The position numbers and the translations under genes are program-made. Below, one piece after another: positions 1-9,184 of a stretch of 64,000 bases of DNA (positions within the stretch are counted from its first letter, which is position 1; each line of letters opens with the position of its first letter). The stretch comes from Alphaproteobacteria bacterium (GTDB lineage Bacteria; Pseudomonadota; Alphaproteobacteria; UBA6615), in NCBI GenBank assembly GCA_022449545.1, contig JAKUPN010000005.1, forward strand, positions 67,897 through 131,896, in the 5' to 3' direction. The notes below the pieces were generated by a model that had not been told where the DNA came from, did no database searches, and was given only the letters and a program-made list of their open reading frames with translations.

Positions 1-215
1 ATAATAGAAAGTTGACAACCAACGATTGGTTGGATACCTGCTTTTGAAGCAGCTATAGAAAACTCTAATGCACCAAACAAATTTGAAGTATCTGTAACGG
101 CGACAGCAGGCATTTGATTTCTATTACATAAATCAATTAACTCATCAATTCGAACAGCTCCTTCAGCTAACGAATAAGCTGAATGAACTCTAAGATGGAC
201 AAAGTCAGCAACCAT
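1..215 (-). CDS. dnaE: DNA polymerase III alpha subunit, N-terminal fragment (runs off the window)
   Basis: Only the first 71 or so codons are present; the gene continues beyond base 1. The translation begins MVADFVHLRVHSAYSLAEGA, the typical start of the PHP domain of bacterial replicative polymerase DnaE, and continues with the usual VTD and GCQL-type segments. The start at 215 is preceded by a perfect GGAGG (221-225) with a five-base spacer. An in-frame ATG at 227 would leave no ribosome site, so it is less likely. It lies 73 bases downstream of lolD on the same strand, the gene order lolC-lolD-dnaE known from many Alphaproteobacteria. The role is chromosome replication. Confidence 0.93.
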   Translation of the reverse strand, partial: MVADFVHLRVHSAYSLAEGAVRIDELIDLCNRNQMPAVAVTDTSNLFGALEFSIAASKAGIQPIVGCQLSI

Positions 216-288
216 CAGTTCCTCCATATACAAACGTACACTGCGTAATGCTTGTTCGATAGGAGTTAAGACTGTGGAAAAAAGAACT

Positions 289-969
289 TTACGTGGAGAA
301 GATTTGACCTTGATTAAGATTCAACTTTATATCCATTCTATCAGCAAGGTCCATGTTGTGTGTAGCCATGATTGCTGCAATATTGTTTTCTCTAACTAAT
401 TCTACTAATTGTTCAAAAACAATGTTTGCTGTTACAGGATCAAGATTTCCCGTTGGTTCATCAATAATCAAAACTTTAGGATTGTTAGCCAGGGCTCGAC
501 CTATGGCAACCCTTTGTTGTTCCCCTCCACTCAACCTTCCTGGACGGTGAGAACTTCGATGATTTAGAGACATTTTTTCTAGAAGAAAATCTGCCCTTAG
601 ACCTGCCTGATGTGTTGAAACTCCAGATAGCATCTGAGGCAGCATAATATTTTCTCGTGCAGTAAATTCTTTTAACAGATAATGCGACTGGTAAACGAAT
701 CCCATATTATCGCGTCTAATTAGAGTTCTCTGCTGATCATTCAATCTTTGAGAAGTAAATTTAAGTATAGTCACTTCTCCTTGTTTTGGACTATCTAGTA
801 AACCAGCTATTTGTAATAAAGTTGTTTTTCCAGCCCCCGATGGCCCCACTAGCGCAATAATTTGACCAGGCATAACCTCCAGAGAAACACCATTAAGAAC
901 ATCTATAGTATTTCCCCCTTGATCAAAGGATTTAACAATATTTTTTAAAACTAAAGCCGGTTCAGTCAT
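289..969 (-). CDS. lolD: Lipoprotein-releasing ABC transporter, ATP-binding protein LolD
   Basis: This is the ATPase of the LolCDE machine, which lifts mature lipoproteins off the outer face of the inner membrane and passes them to LolA. The sequence has a Walker A GPSGAGKTT near residue 42, the ABC signature LSGGEQQR, and Walker B followed by DEPTGNLD, in about 226 residues, normal for LolD. I place the start at 969, where the ATG overlaps the lolC stop (ATGACTGA). An upstream start at 993 is possible but would sit inside lolC. The overlap implies translational coupling. Some MacB-type ATPases look alike, but the LolC neighbour settles the name. Confidence 0.93.
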   Translation of the reverse strand: MTEPALVLKNIVKSFDQGGNTIDVLNGVSLEVMPGQIIALVGPSGAGKTTLLQIAGLLDSPKQGEVTILKFTSQRLNDQQRTLIRRDNMGFVYQSHYLLKEFTARENIMLPQMLSGVSTHQAGLRADFLLEKMSLNHRSSHRPGRLSGGEQQRVAIGRALANNPKVLIIDEPTGNLDPVTANIVFEQLVELVRENNIAAIMATHNMDLADRMDIKLNLNQGQIFST

Positions 970-2203
970 TACGCAAAACTTCTGCGGGGTCAATTCTAGC
1001 AGCCCTAAAACTTGGATAGAGAGTTGCGAGAAAAGAAATCATTAGTGAAAGACCTGACACCATAATAACCTCATAAAACTCGATTTTAGATGGTAATTGG
1101 CTAAAGAAAAAAACCTCTGCAGAAAAAAATGACTCTCCTGTGAGTGCCTCAAGAAAATCCTGAATATCAATAAGATAATAGGTTATAATTACCCCTGCCA
1201 AGGTTCCAAAAAAAGTTCCTGCAAACCCAATACTTGTACCCGCAATTAAAAATATCCTCATTATCATACCACGGGATGCACCGATAGTTCTTAGAATAGC
1301 AATCGCAGATTCTTTGTCCTTAACCATCATTATCAAGCTCGAAACTATGTTAAAAGCTGCAACTAAAACAATTAGCATAACAATCAAAAACATTACGTTT
1401 TTTTGAACCTGCATAGCGGAAAAGATAGAACGATTTTCTTGTTGCCAATCAAAAACTAATAACTCTGGTTTTAATATTTTATTAATAGATTTTTTTGGAA
1501 GCGTAAGGTCATCTGGGTCTTGTAAAAAAACTTCAACTTTTGAAACCTGATCTTTCATTTGAAAGAATTTTTGAGCTGTTTCGAGTGGCATAAATATAAA
1601 AATTCGATCAAATTGATAATGCCCAACCTCAAATATTCCCGTGACAGTGTATGCTTTAACCCGCGGCACAGAGCCAAATACTGTAATCATTCCGCGAGGA
1701 GATACTAATGTTATCTTGTCTCCTACTCCCGCACTCAATCTTGAAGATAATTTTGAACCTATAATAATTGAATTGTCTGAAAAATTATCGATCGAACCTC
1801 TTATTATATTTTCTGTAATAATTAATCTATTCTCTAAATTTTCTTTTTTAATGCCACGTGCCAGAACGCCTTCTGACCGATTATTTAAGGACGCCAATAA
1901 TTGACCTTCAATTATTGGATCTACATAGGCAACATTAGCTATCGAACGAATACTACTAATAAATTTATCATAATCGAATATTTTATCTTCATTTGAAACT
2001 ATAGCTATGTGTCCCTTAAAACCTAATAAACTTTTTACTAATTCAGCTCTAAGGCCATTTTGTACTGACAGAACAATTATTAGTGTGCCAACACCTAGCA
2101 TTATCCCAAGTAAAGAGAACCAAGCAACCACAGAAATAAATCCTTCTGACTTTTTGGTTCTTATATATCGGCCTGCAATTAGCCACTCTACTTTAGAAAA
2201 CAC
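962..2203 (-). CDS. lolC: Lipoprotein-releasing system permease LolC/LolE
   Basis: Inner-membrane permease that, with LolD, extracts lipoproteins bound for the outer membrane. The 413 residues show one N-terminal membrane segment (about 25-48), a large periplasmic domain of roughly 210 residues, then three C-terminal membrane segments ending in the conserved AARIDPAEVLR tail of the LolC/E and FtsX-MacB permease family. Only one permease gene is present, as in many Alphaproteobacteria, where a single LolC/E-type (LolF) subunit is thought to act as a homodimer. It overlaps lolD and lies 53 bases downstream of proS. Confidence 0.92.
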   Translation of the reverse strand: MFSKVEWLIAGRYIRTKKSEGFISVVAWFSLLGIMLGVGTLIIVLSVQNGLRAELVKSLLGFKGHIAIVSNEDKIFDYDKFISSIRSIANVAYVDPIIEGQLLASLNNRSEGVLARGIKKENLENRLIITENIIRGSIDNFSDNSIIIGSKLSSRLSAGVGDKITLVSPRGMITVFGSVPRVKAYTVTGIFEVGHYQFDRIFIFMPLETAQKFFQMKDQVSKVEVFLQDPDDLTLPKKSINKILKPELLVFDWQQENRSIFSAMQVQKNVMFLIVMLIVLVAAFNIVSSLIMMVKDKESAIAILRTIGASRGMIMRIFLIAGTSIGFAGTFFGTLAGVIITYYLIDIQDFLEALTGESFFSAEVFFFSQLPSKIEFYEVIMVSGLSLMISFLATLYPSFRAARIDPAEVLRND

Positions 2204-2256
2204 AAATAATACCTATATAAATTATTACGAATATTGATCTACATAACTCTTATCTA

Positions 2257-3582
2257 CTAATTACGTGTTTTGCTTAGGATCCAAGATGACATTTCATCAA
2301 CGTTATGTCTTTCAACTTTGCTATCGGCTCTATCTTTCAACTCAACAAAGCCTTCCTTGAGCCCTTTAGGGCCAACAATAATTTGATATGGAAGACCTAT
2401 TAAATCCATATCAGCAAATTTAGCCCCTGCTCTATCAACTCTATCATCATATAGAATGTCTACCCCATTTCGGGTTGCTAGTTCGTAAAATGACTCACAT
2501 ATTTCATTACAGCTCATATCATCTGCATTCAAATTTATTAAACCAACTATCCATGGAGCAACAGATTCAGGCCAAATAATACCTTTATCGTCATGTGATG
2601 ATTCAATAATAGCTCCAACTAATCTAGAAACCCCTATTCCATAACTCCCCATTTCTATTGACACTAACTCACCATCAGAATTTTGAATTTTTGCCCCCAA
2701 AGAATCAGAATATTTTGAGCCAAAATAAAATATATGCCCAACCTCTATTCCTCTTGCCGTAACTAATTCATCTTTCGGAATCGGACAATTATCATGATTG
2801 TGCTTTTCATCAGTTGCAGCATAGTACTGCGTCCAATCATCAACAATTGATTGCAAGTTCAATGTGAAATCAATGTCTTTCCCTGGCGGTTTCATGTTAA
2901 TTAACTCTTGATCACAAAAAACTTCACTTTCTCCTGTATCAGCCAACACTATAAATTCATGACTTAAGTCTCCTCCAATGGGGCCCGTATCAGCAGCCAT
3001 GGGTATTGCCTTAAGACCCATACGAGAAAAAGTACGAAGATAGGATACAAACATTTTGTTATATGAATGCTTTGCACCTTCATAGTTCAGGTCAAAGGAA
3101 TAATTGTCTTTCATTAAGAATTCCCTTCCTCGCATAACACCGAATCGCGGGCGAACCTCATCTCTAAACTTCCACTGAATATGGTAAAGGTTTTTAGGTA
3201 ATTCTCTAAAACTATTTAGCTCATTTGCTACAATATCGGTAATTAACTCTTCATTGGTCGGCCCATACAGCATATCCCGTCCATGACGATCGGTGATCCT
3301 TAGCATTTCTTTCCCATAATCATCATACCTCTTTGATTTTCGCCATAAATCAGCCGATTGAATCGTTGGCATTAACAATTCTTGAGCACCAGTTGCGTTC
3401 TGCTCCTCTCTAATAATTTCAATTATTTTTTGAAGCACACGGTAACCCGTGGGAAGCCACGAATAAATACCTGCAGTAGATTGCCTAATCATACCTGCAC
3501 GTAGCATAAGTCGATGCGAAACAATTTGAGCTTCTGATGGGTTCTCTTTCAAAGTTGGCATAAACAACTGCGTACGTCTCAT
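2257..3582 (-). CDS. proS: Prolyl-tRNA synthetase, short alphaproteobacterial type
   Basis: Charges tRNA-Pro with proline in the cytosol. Class II motif 2 is visible as [10 protein letters not shown] (139-148) followed by REFLMKD, and motif 3 as [12 protein letters not shown]. The C-terminal anticodon-binding domain contains [11 protein letters not shown]. At 441 residues it lacks the roughly 180-residue editing insertion found between motifs 2 and 3 in the E. coli enzyme. This short form is known in Alphaproteobacteria, where misacylated Ala-tRNA-Pro is cleared by free-standing editing proteins; none is encoded in this window. The gene lies 53 bases upstream of lolC on the same strand. Confidence 0.95.
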   Translation of the reverse strand: MRRTQLFMPTLKENPSEAQIVSHRLMLRAGMIRQSTAGIYSWLPTGYRVLQKIIEIIREEQNATGAQELLMPTIQSADLWRKSKRYDDYGKEMLRITDRHGRDMLYGPTNEELITDIVANELNSFRELPKNLYHIQWKFRDEVRPRFGVMRGREFLMKDNYSFDLNYEGAKHSYNKMFVSYLRTFSRMGLKAIPMAADTGPIGGDLSHEFIVLADTGESEVFCDQELINMKPPGKDIDFTLNLQSIVDDWTQYYAATDEKHNHDNCPIPKDELVTARGIEVGHIFYFGSKYSDSLGAKIQNSDGELVSIEMGSYGIGVSRLVGAIIESSHDDKGIIWPESVAPWIVGLINLNADDMSCNEICESFYELATRNGVDILYDDRVDRAGAKFADMDLIGLPYQIIVGPKGLKEGFVELKDRADSKVERHNVDEMSSWILSKTRN

Positions 3583-3671
3583 TACTCTATTTATCCTTAA
3601 ATTAATAACTGATTTTTGTAGTAAAAATTAACATATTACATTTTAGAACTAATCAACTTCTTATTAATGTT

Positions 3672-4211
3672 TTAATTAATATTCATCCAAGGAGGATTGA
3701 GATCTAGAATCTTTTTAAAAATTGGACAATCCTTTCTATGTGCTCCAGACAAATAACCAGTACTCATAAGGAACTCTCCGGTTATTTCTTCCCCAGTGAA
3801 TTTAAAATTATCTTTAAATAATGTAACCCATTCATTTTTTTTAAGAGGATGATGATTATTTAACCAATTTGAAAATGTACCATGCTCTTTTTGTATCATT
3901 TTAATTTTATTAGCATTATATATTACTGCATTAATCTTTAATTTATTTCGAACAATACCCTTGTCTAATATTAAACGCTTTCTATCATTATCCCCATAAT
4001 TAGCGATTATTTCGATGTTATAACCCTCATATGCTTTATAAAAATTATTACGCTTCTTCAATACTGTTAACCAACTTAAACCCGCTTGATTAATTTCGAG
4101 AACTAATCTCTCAAATAATTTTGAATCATCTTTCTCGGGATATCCATATTCATTATCATGATAAGGACGGTGAATTTCATGTTCTGGTGCTATGTCGCAA
4201 TAATCTGGCAT
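3672..4211 (-). CDS. tag: DNA-3-methyladenine glycosylase I
   Basis: Base-excision repair glycosylase that removes 3-methyladenine from alkylated DNA. The 179 residues match the Tag family throughout: the CDIAPEHEIHRPYHDNEYG start, INQAGLSWLTVLKKR, and STGYLSGAHRKDCP near the C-terminus. The four residues that hold the Tag zinc are all present as C5, H18, H158 and C162, so the enzyme should be functional. It diverges from chrA with 43 bases between the starts and is followed by proS. The gene is strikingly AT-rich. Together with chrA it breaks an otherwise conserved run of minus-strand genes. Confidence 0.93.
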   Translation of the reverse strand: MPDYCDIAPEHEIHRPYHDNEYGYPEKDDSKLFERLVLEINQAGLSWLTVLKKRNNFYKAYEGYNIEIIANYGDNDRKRLILDKGIVRNKLKINAVIYNANKIKMIQKEHGTFSNWLNNHHPLKKNEWVTLFKDNFKFTGEEITGEFLMSTGYLSGAHRKDCPIFKKILDLNPPWMNIN

Positions 4212-4254
4212 AAGAAAAAACTCGTCAATTAGATTTAATTATATGTAACAAATA

Positions 4255-5517
4255 ATGAACTATCAAAAACAAACAAATAATATAAATAATATTAGGCCTT
4301 TGAAAATATTTTTAATATTTCTTTTACATGGACTGAAATCGTTTGGCGGTCCTGTTGCTCATATCGGGTATTTTCGAAACGACTTTGTAGATAACCGTAA
4401 ATGGTTAAGTAATGATGAGTTCCAGGACATTGTAGCGTTATGTCAATTTCTTCCAGGTCCCATGTCAAGCCAAGTGGGATACACAATAGGCATACTAAAA
4501 GGACGTCTCCTCGGTGGGTTTCTTGCCTGGCTGGGATTCACAGCACCATCAGCCATAATAATGATCGGTTTCGGTATGAGCACATATATAATTAAAGATG
4601 GTATTCCCCTTTCAGTTGTTCATGGTCTAAAACTTGCTGCCGTGCCCATAGTAGCGTGGGCTTTATATCAGATGACGGTAATGTCCTGTGGAGGTTTAAT
4701 CAAAATTACACTTGCACTGGTGGCATGTTTATTGATGTTAATTACAAATTCTATACCTATACAGATAGGTCTTATCGTTTTGGCAGCTATAGCAGGTAAT
4801 TTCTTTATTAAGTCGGACAGCAAAACCGATCAGACGCAGATTTATAATCCATTTTCAAAAATTGTATCGATAGTAAGCATAAGTATATTTATATTTCTTT
4901 TAATAAGCCTCCCAATATTAGTTGTATTTACAGATCTAAAAGAAATTGAGTTATTTTCTAGCTTTTACAGAGTTGGCTATTTAGTTTTTGGAGGAGGACA
5001 TGTCGTTTTGCCACTCTTTCAGAACGAAGTGGTCCCAACTGGTTGGGTCGACCAAAACACTTTTCTAGCGGGCTATGGAGCTGCACAGGCAATTCCCGGC
5101 CCAATGTTTGCATTTGCTGGATATCTTGGAACCGTATCAGAACTAGGATTCCATTATCTACAACCATGGGCAGTAGGATTGATAGCAATAATAGCTGTGT
5201 TTTTGCCTTCTTTTTTAATTCTAACAGCTGCTTTACCCTACTGGCAGATTCTTAGAGTTAAACCGTCTTTAAAATCATCAATTTCTGGAGTTAACGCAGC
5301 AGTAGTCGGCTTGCTTCTGGCTGTTTTTATAGACCCAGTCCTAACAAGTTCCTTATTGTCTATAGAGGATTGTATAATCGCATTTTGTGGCTTATTTCTG
5401 CTCGCCAAAAAGAAAGTACCTGTCTGGCTAATTGTTGTTCTTACAATAACTTTAGGATCCGTACTCCATATGTATGAGACGAACGTTATCCTAGAGTTTA
5501 TAGATATCAAGTTTTAA
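4255..5517 (+). CDS. chrA: Chromate transporter family protein, two-domain ChrA
   Basis: Membrane protein of the CHR family; characterised members export chromate and confer resistance. The 420 residues consist of two homologous halves: the N-half has GLKSFGGPVAHIGYF and LPGPMSSQVGY, the C-half has GGGHVVLPLFQ and IPGPMFAFAGYLG. About ten to twelve hydrophobic segments are seen. This is the fused long-chain form. Its true substrate cannot be read from sequence, and chromate resistance is only an inference from family. It stands alone on the plus strand and its stop overlaps the convergent mce stop by a few bases. Confidence 0.9.
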   Translation: MNYQKQTNNINNIRPLKIFLIFLLHGLKSFGGPVAHIGYFRNDFVDNRKWLSNDEFQDIVALCQFLPGPMSSQVGYTIGILKGRLLGGFLAWLGFTAPSAIIMIGFGMSTYIIKDGIPLSVVHGLKLAAVPIVAWALYQMTVMSCGGLIKITLALVACLLMLITNSIPIQIGLIVLAAIAGNFFIKSDSKTDQTQIYNPFSKIVSIVSISIFIFLLISLPILVVFTDLKEIELFSSFYRVGYLVFGGGHVVLPLFQNEVVPTGWVDQNTFLAGYGAAQAIPGPMFAFAGYLGTVSELGFHYLQPWAVGLIAIIAVFLPSFLILTAALPYWQILRVKPSLKSSISGVNAAVVGLLLAVFIDPVLTSSLLSIEDCIIAFCGLFLLAKKKVPVWLIVVLTITLGSVLHMYETNVILEFIDIKF

Positions 5518-5918
5518 ACCTGTTCCAACTCGATTAAAGTTCCAAAAAAGTCTTTAGGATGAAGAAATAGAACTGGTTTTCCATGAGCTCCCTCTTTAGG
5601 TTCTCCATCACCGAGTACTCTCGATCCTTCTTTCAAAAGCTGATCCCGAGCAGAATAAATATCTTCTACTTCAAAACAAATATGATGTATCCCACCATTA
5701 GGATTACGATCTAAAAATGACTTTACAGGAGAATTTAAATCCAGAGGATACAACAATTCTATTTTACTATTAGGCAGCGTAACAAAAACTGTTGTTACAC
5801 CATGTGTTGGCAAATCAACCGGATCTGATACATCAGCACCAAGAACTGTAGAGTATGATTTTGCTGCAACCTCCAAGTCAGGAACTACTATAGCAACGTG
5901 ATTTAATTTTCCTATCAT
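5514..5918 (-). CDS. mce: Methylmalonyl-CoA epimerase
   Basis: Interconverts (R)- and (S)-methylmalonyl-CoA in propionyl-CoA metabolism. At 134 residues it is a small VOC-fold protein with the family pattern: LNHVAIVVPDL at the start with metal ligand H7, GGIHHICFEV in the middle, and GTLIELEQV at the end giving the final glutamate ligand. It lies 16 bases downstream of rnj in the same orientation, as in many Alphaproteobacteria. No methylmalonyl-CoA mutase or propionyl-CoA carboxylase gene is in the window, so the partners must lie elsewhere. Confidence 0.92.
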   Translation of the reverse strand: MIGKLNHVAIVVPDLEVAAKSYSTVLGADVSDPVDLPTHGVTTVFVTLPNSKIELLYPLDLNSPVKSFLDRNPNGGIHHICFEVEDIYSARDQLLKEGSRVLGDGEPKEGAHGKPVLFLHPKDFFGTLIELEQV

Positions 5919-5934
5919 ATATCGACATAACTCC

Positions 5935-7647
5935 TTAAAGGTCTCTACCCTTAATTCTAATCAAATGAACTTCAACTGATGGTGACTTTCTTTTCAACTT
6001 TCGAAACCCTCTTGACACCTTATCTTTTAATTTTTGGGTAAGAACTTTATCATCACGACGATCCCGTGGAGGCAAATTATCTATAAGATCGAGAATGTCA
6101 TCTATTATTAGGTTTTTAAGACTAATATCATCAATCTCATCATCTAATAGTCCAGGAGCAGACAGTATTGGGGTCTCAATAATATTACCAGACTGATCAA
6201 CAGCAATTGTTAATAAAGAACATCCATTTATTTGCATATGATTTCTTTTAACCACTTTATTGCTATCTAGGCTAATTAAATCATTCCCATCAAGCATTAA
6301 ACGACCTGTGTGAACGCGGCCAACAAATTTAGGGCCATTGGCACTTAATGCCAAAACATCACCATTACGTACTTCCTTAATAAACGGAATATCGCAGCTC
6401 TTCGCAAGATCCGCATGACCACGTAAGTGTTGAGGTTCACCATGGACTGGAATTGAAATTCTTGGTCGAACAACTTCATACATTTTTTTCAACTCTTCAC
6501 GAGCTGGATGTCCTGACACATGCACTAAATGATCATGTTCAGTTATAACTCTAACGGATTTATTAGAAAGCTGCTCATGCAACCTTGATATTGGCCTCTC
6601 ATTACCTGGTATAATTCTAGAAGAAAATATTACAACATCTCCTTTATCTAAACTTATATGAGAATGATCATCTCTCGCTATTCTTGATAAGGCGGCTCGT
6701 GGTTCACCTTGACTACCCGTAGCTATAATAAGGACGTTTTCACGTGGTATAGATTTAGCTTCTTGTTCTTTTATAAAGGGAGGTACATCCCTCAAATATC
6801 CAACAGACTTAGCAGCATCAATGACTCTCCTTAATGATCGACCCGACAAAATAACTGATCTCCCATTTTTTTCTGCAGACTCAATAATGGTCTGCAGTCT
6901 GGCAACATTACTAGCAAAACATGTAACGACAACTCTGCCTTTTATTTCCCTAACCAAATCAAATAGATTATCTCGTACTTGCTTCTCTGAACCACTACTC
7001 CCGTCAACAAGAGAATTTGTTGAATCACCTACCAGAGCTAACACCCCTTCATCCCCTAGTGATTTGAAAGTTTTAAGATCAGTCTTTTTTCCAACTAATG
7101 GATGGGGATCAAGCTTCCAATCGCCTGTATGAAGGATGGTACCAATCGATGTCTTTAGCACAATAGAGTTTGGTTCGGGTATTGAGTGAGTTGTTCCTAG
7201 GATCTTTAACTGAAATGGTCCGATATCTAACTTTTGATTTTTCTTAATTACATTTATTTTAACCTTTTTTAGGAGACCAACTTCTTCTAGTTTCTTTTTT
7301 AAAAGTTCTGTAGCAAACGCCGTCGCATATATTTTACAACGCAGTCTATTCCATAAATGATGCACTGCACCAAAGTGATCCTCATGAGCGTGAGTTAGAA
7401 CTATTCCGATCAAGTCGGCGTTTCTTTCTTCAATAAAACTGACATCTGGCATAACTATCTCAACACCAGAGATGTGTTCGTCGCCAAATGTAATTCCACA
7501 ATCAACCATTAGCCACTTGCCAGCGTGACCATACAAGTTAAGATTCATTCCAATTTCACCAGCCCCACCAAGAGGACAAAATAGTAGCTCATCGTCACTA
7601 GGAGATGTTCCAGAAAAAGAAATACTAGAATTTGTAGACGAAATCAT
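5935..7647 (-). CDS. rnj: Ribonuclease J
   Basis: Metallo-beta-lactamase-fold RNase of the beta-CASP family, acting in mRNA decay and rRNA processing with 5'-exonuclease and endonuclease activity. The zinc motif HAHEDH is at 86-91, and the beta-CASP signatures TGSQGEPRAALSRIA and HVSGHPAREELK, plus PVHGEPQHLRGHA, are present. At 570 residues the length fits RNase J. The start ATG overlaps the coaX stop (ATGA), so the two are coupled. Alphaproteobacteria commonly carry rnj next to coaX and birA. Confidence 0.94.
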   Translation of the reverse strand: MISSTNSSISFSGTSPSDDELLFCPLGGAGEIGMNLNLYGHAGKWLMVDCGITFGDEHISGVEIVMPDVSFIEERNADLIGIVLTHAHEDHFGAVHHLWNRLRCKIYATAFATELLKKKLEEVGLLKKVKINVIKKNQKLDIGPFQLKILGTTHSIPEPNSIVLKTSIGTILHTGDWKLDPHPLVGKKTDLKTFKSLGDEGVLALVGDSTNSLVDGSSGSEKQVRDNLFDLVREIKGRVVVTCFASNVARLQTIIESAEKNGRSVILSGRSLRRVIDAAKSVGYLRDVPPFIKEQEAKSIPRENVLIIATGSQGEPRAALSRIARDDHSHISLDKGDVVIFSSRIIPGNERPISRLHEQLSNKSVRVITEHDHLVHVSGHPAREELKKMYEVVRPRISIPVHGEPQHLRGHADLAKSCDIPFIKEVRNGDVLALSANGPKFVGRVHTGRLMLDGNDLISLDSNKVVKRNHMQINGCSLLTIAVDQSGNIIETPILSAPGLLDDEIDDISLKNLIIDDILDLIDNLPPRDRRDDKVLTQKLKDKVSRGFRKLKRKSPSVEVHLIRIKGRDL

Positions 7648-8417
7648 TTACTTCGATTACGACGATTTATTTCAACCAAGCCAATTAACGTTAAGTCAGG
7701 CTCGACTGCCTTTATTATATCGGTTTCATTCACAAATAGTGGTGCAAGGCCGCCTGTGGCTATAACATTCATATTTCGTCCATATTCTTTAATTATTCGG
7801 GGTACCATCCCTTCAATCATAGATACATAACCCCAAAAGATACCAGATTGCATAGCTGAAACTGTATTTCCACCAATAATTGAATCTGGCTTTTCAACAT
7901 TAACTCTTGGCAGTAAAGCACCCGCCATGGTTAATGCTTCAACAGATAAATTTACACCAGGTGCAATAATACCTCCGCACCAATCTCCTTCCGAATCAAT
8001 TATGTCAAAAGTTGTTCCAGTACCAAAATCAATTACAATTACATCCTCAGGGTATCTAAGGTGTGCTCCAACCGCCGTAACTAATCGATCGGCACCTACC
8101 TGCTCCGGCCTATCTACTTTTACTCGAATTCCTAAGTCCACATTCTTATCTCTAACAACTAATGGTTCAACTGAAAAATGATTTTGAACGAGAGCCGATA
8201 AGTTTCGACGCGTTCCAGGAACAACTGTTGTAATTATAGCTTCAGTTATATGATCAACGTTTAGAGATTTTAAAAAAAGCAACTGAGTTAACCAAACCGC
8301 ATATTCATCGGCTGTTCTATTTGGATCAGTTGATAAACGCCAACGACCAACTTGCTCTTCACTATTGTAAACAGCGAACACAGTGTTTGAATTACCACAA
8401 TCTATTGCAAGGAGCAT
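7644..8417 (-). CDS. coaX: Type III pantothenate kinase
   Basis: First step of coenzyme A synthesis: phosphorylates pantothenate. CoaX is an ASKHA-fold kinase. The phosphate-binding loop is at residues 5-10 (IDCGNS), the GADRLV motif and IDFGTGTTFDI follow, and the C-terminal half has VIATGGLAPLF. The 257 residues fit the family. The gene overlaps rnj by four bases and follows birA with a five-base gap, so it is probably transcribed with the end of the nuo operon. Confidence 0.95.
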   Translation of the reverse strand: MLLAIDCGNSNTVFAVYNSEEQVGRWRLSTDPNRTADEYAVWLTQLLFLKSLNVDHITEAIITTVVPGTRRNLSALVQNHFSVEPLVVRDKNVDLGIRVKVDRPEQVGADRLVTAVGAHLRYPEDVIVIDFGTGTTFDIIDSEGDWCGGIIAPGVNLSVEALTMAGALLPRVNVEKPDSIIGGNTVSAMQSGIFWGYVSMIEGMVPRIIKEYGRNMNVIATGGLAPLFVNETDIIKAVEPDLTLIGLVEINRRNRSK

Positions 8418-8422
8418 AAGCT

Positions 8423-9184
8423 TTACTCATTATAATTAGTAACTACGGGGAATACTTCTCCAGTTTCAATACTTTTAATACCATTTTTAGTTTCGATAAG
8501 AAGATTACCAGAACAATCTAAACCACAATATTTCCCTGTGACTTCTCCAACAGGTAATCGAACACGAGTTTCGCTGCCCTGAATTGGTGCATATATCATC
8601 CATTTTTGTCTAATTATTTCAAACCCTTGTTCATCCCACTCACTGATTTTTGAATAAAGTTTCATTAAAAAACCCTGCAGTAACTCTTCTACAGACAACC
8701 TTGCCCCCTCTGTATTTAGGCAGGTGGTATCCTTTATATGTTTTGGGCAACTCAAAACATTCAAACCCACACCTATAATAACCCAGTCTAATTTATCACT
8801 ATCAGACGAAGAACTTTCAAGTAAAATACCAGCAACTTTCTTTTCATTTATTAATAGATCATTTGGCCATTTAAGAGTTACTTTTATGCCCGTTAAACTA
8901 TTAATTGTTTCAACAAGAGAAACAGATGCAACGAAGCCTATCTGAGATCCTTCCGATGGCTTACAATTAGGTCTTTGTATAATTGACACATACAAATTTC
9001 CTGGAGGAGAGCTCCAAGAACGGCCATGCCTGCCTTTCCCAGATAATTGCTCCTTGGCCCAAACCACCGTACCTGAATCAACACCTGATACAGCAAGTTT
9101 TTTTGCCACCTCATTAGTACTCTCGACACTTTTATAAAATAAAAGATTACAATCTGTTGGCGTTTCCACGAAAAAATCACTCAT
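8423..9184 (-). CDS. birA: Biotin--[acetyl-CoA-carboxylase] ligase, regulator domain absent
   Basis: Attaches biotin to the carboxyl carrier protein of acetyl-CoA carboxylase. The biotin and ATP binding loop SGKGRHGRSW is at 48-57, followed by KWPNDLL and KKVAGILLE. At 253 residues the protein lacks the N-terminal helix-turn-helix of E. coli BirA, so it should be a ligase only and not a repressor. Its ATG shares one base with the nuoN stop (TAATG), a sign of translational coupling to the nuo operon. Confidence 0.94.
   Translation of the reverse strand: MSDFFVETPTDCNLLFYKSVESTNEVAKKLAVSGVDSGTVVWAKEQLSGKGRHGRSWSSPPGNLYVSIIQRPNCKPSEGSQIGFVASVSLVETINSLTGIKVTLKWPNDLLINEKKVAGILLESSSSDSDKLDWVIIGVGLNVLSCPKHIKDTTCLNTEGARLSVEELLQGFLMKLYSKISEWDEQGFEIIRQKWMIYAPIQGSETRVRLPVGEVTGKYCGLDCSGNLLIETKNGIKSIETGEVFPVVTNYNE

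Noticed and set aside
216-288. Open frame continuing upstream of the dnaE start
   Set aside because: The frame stays open and looks faintly protein-like, but DnaE proteins begin at the FVHLRVHS segment and GGAGG stands right before the ATG at 215. The upstream stretch overlaps the lolD end.
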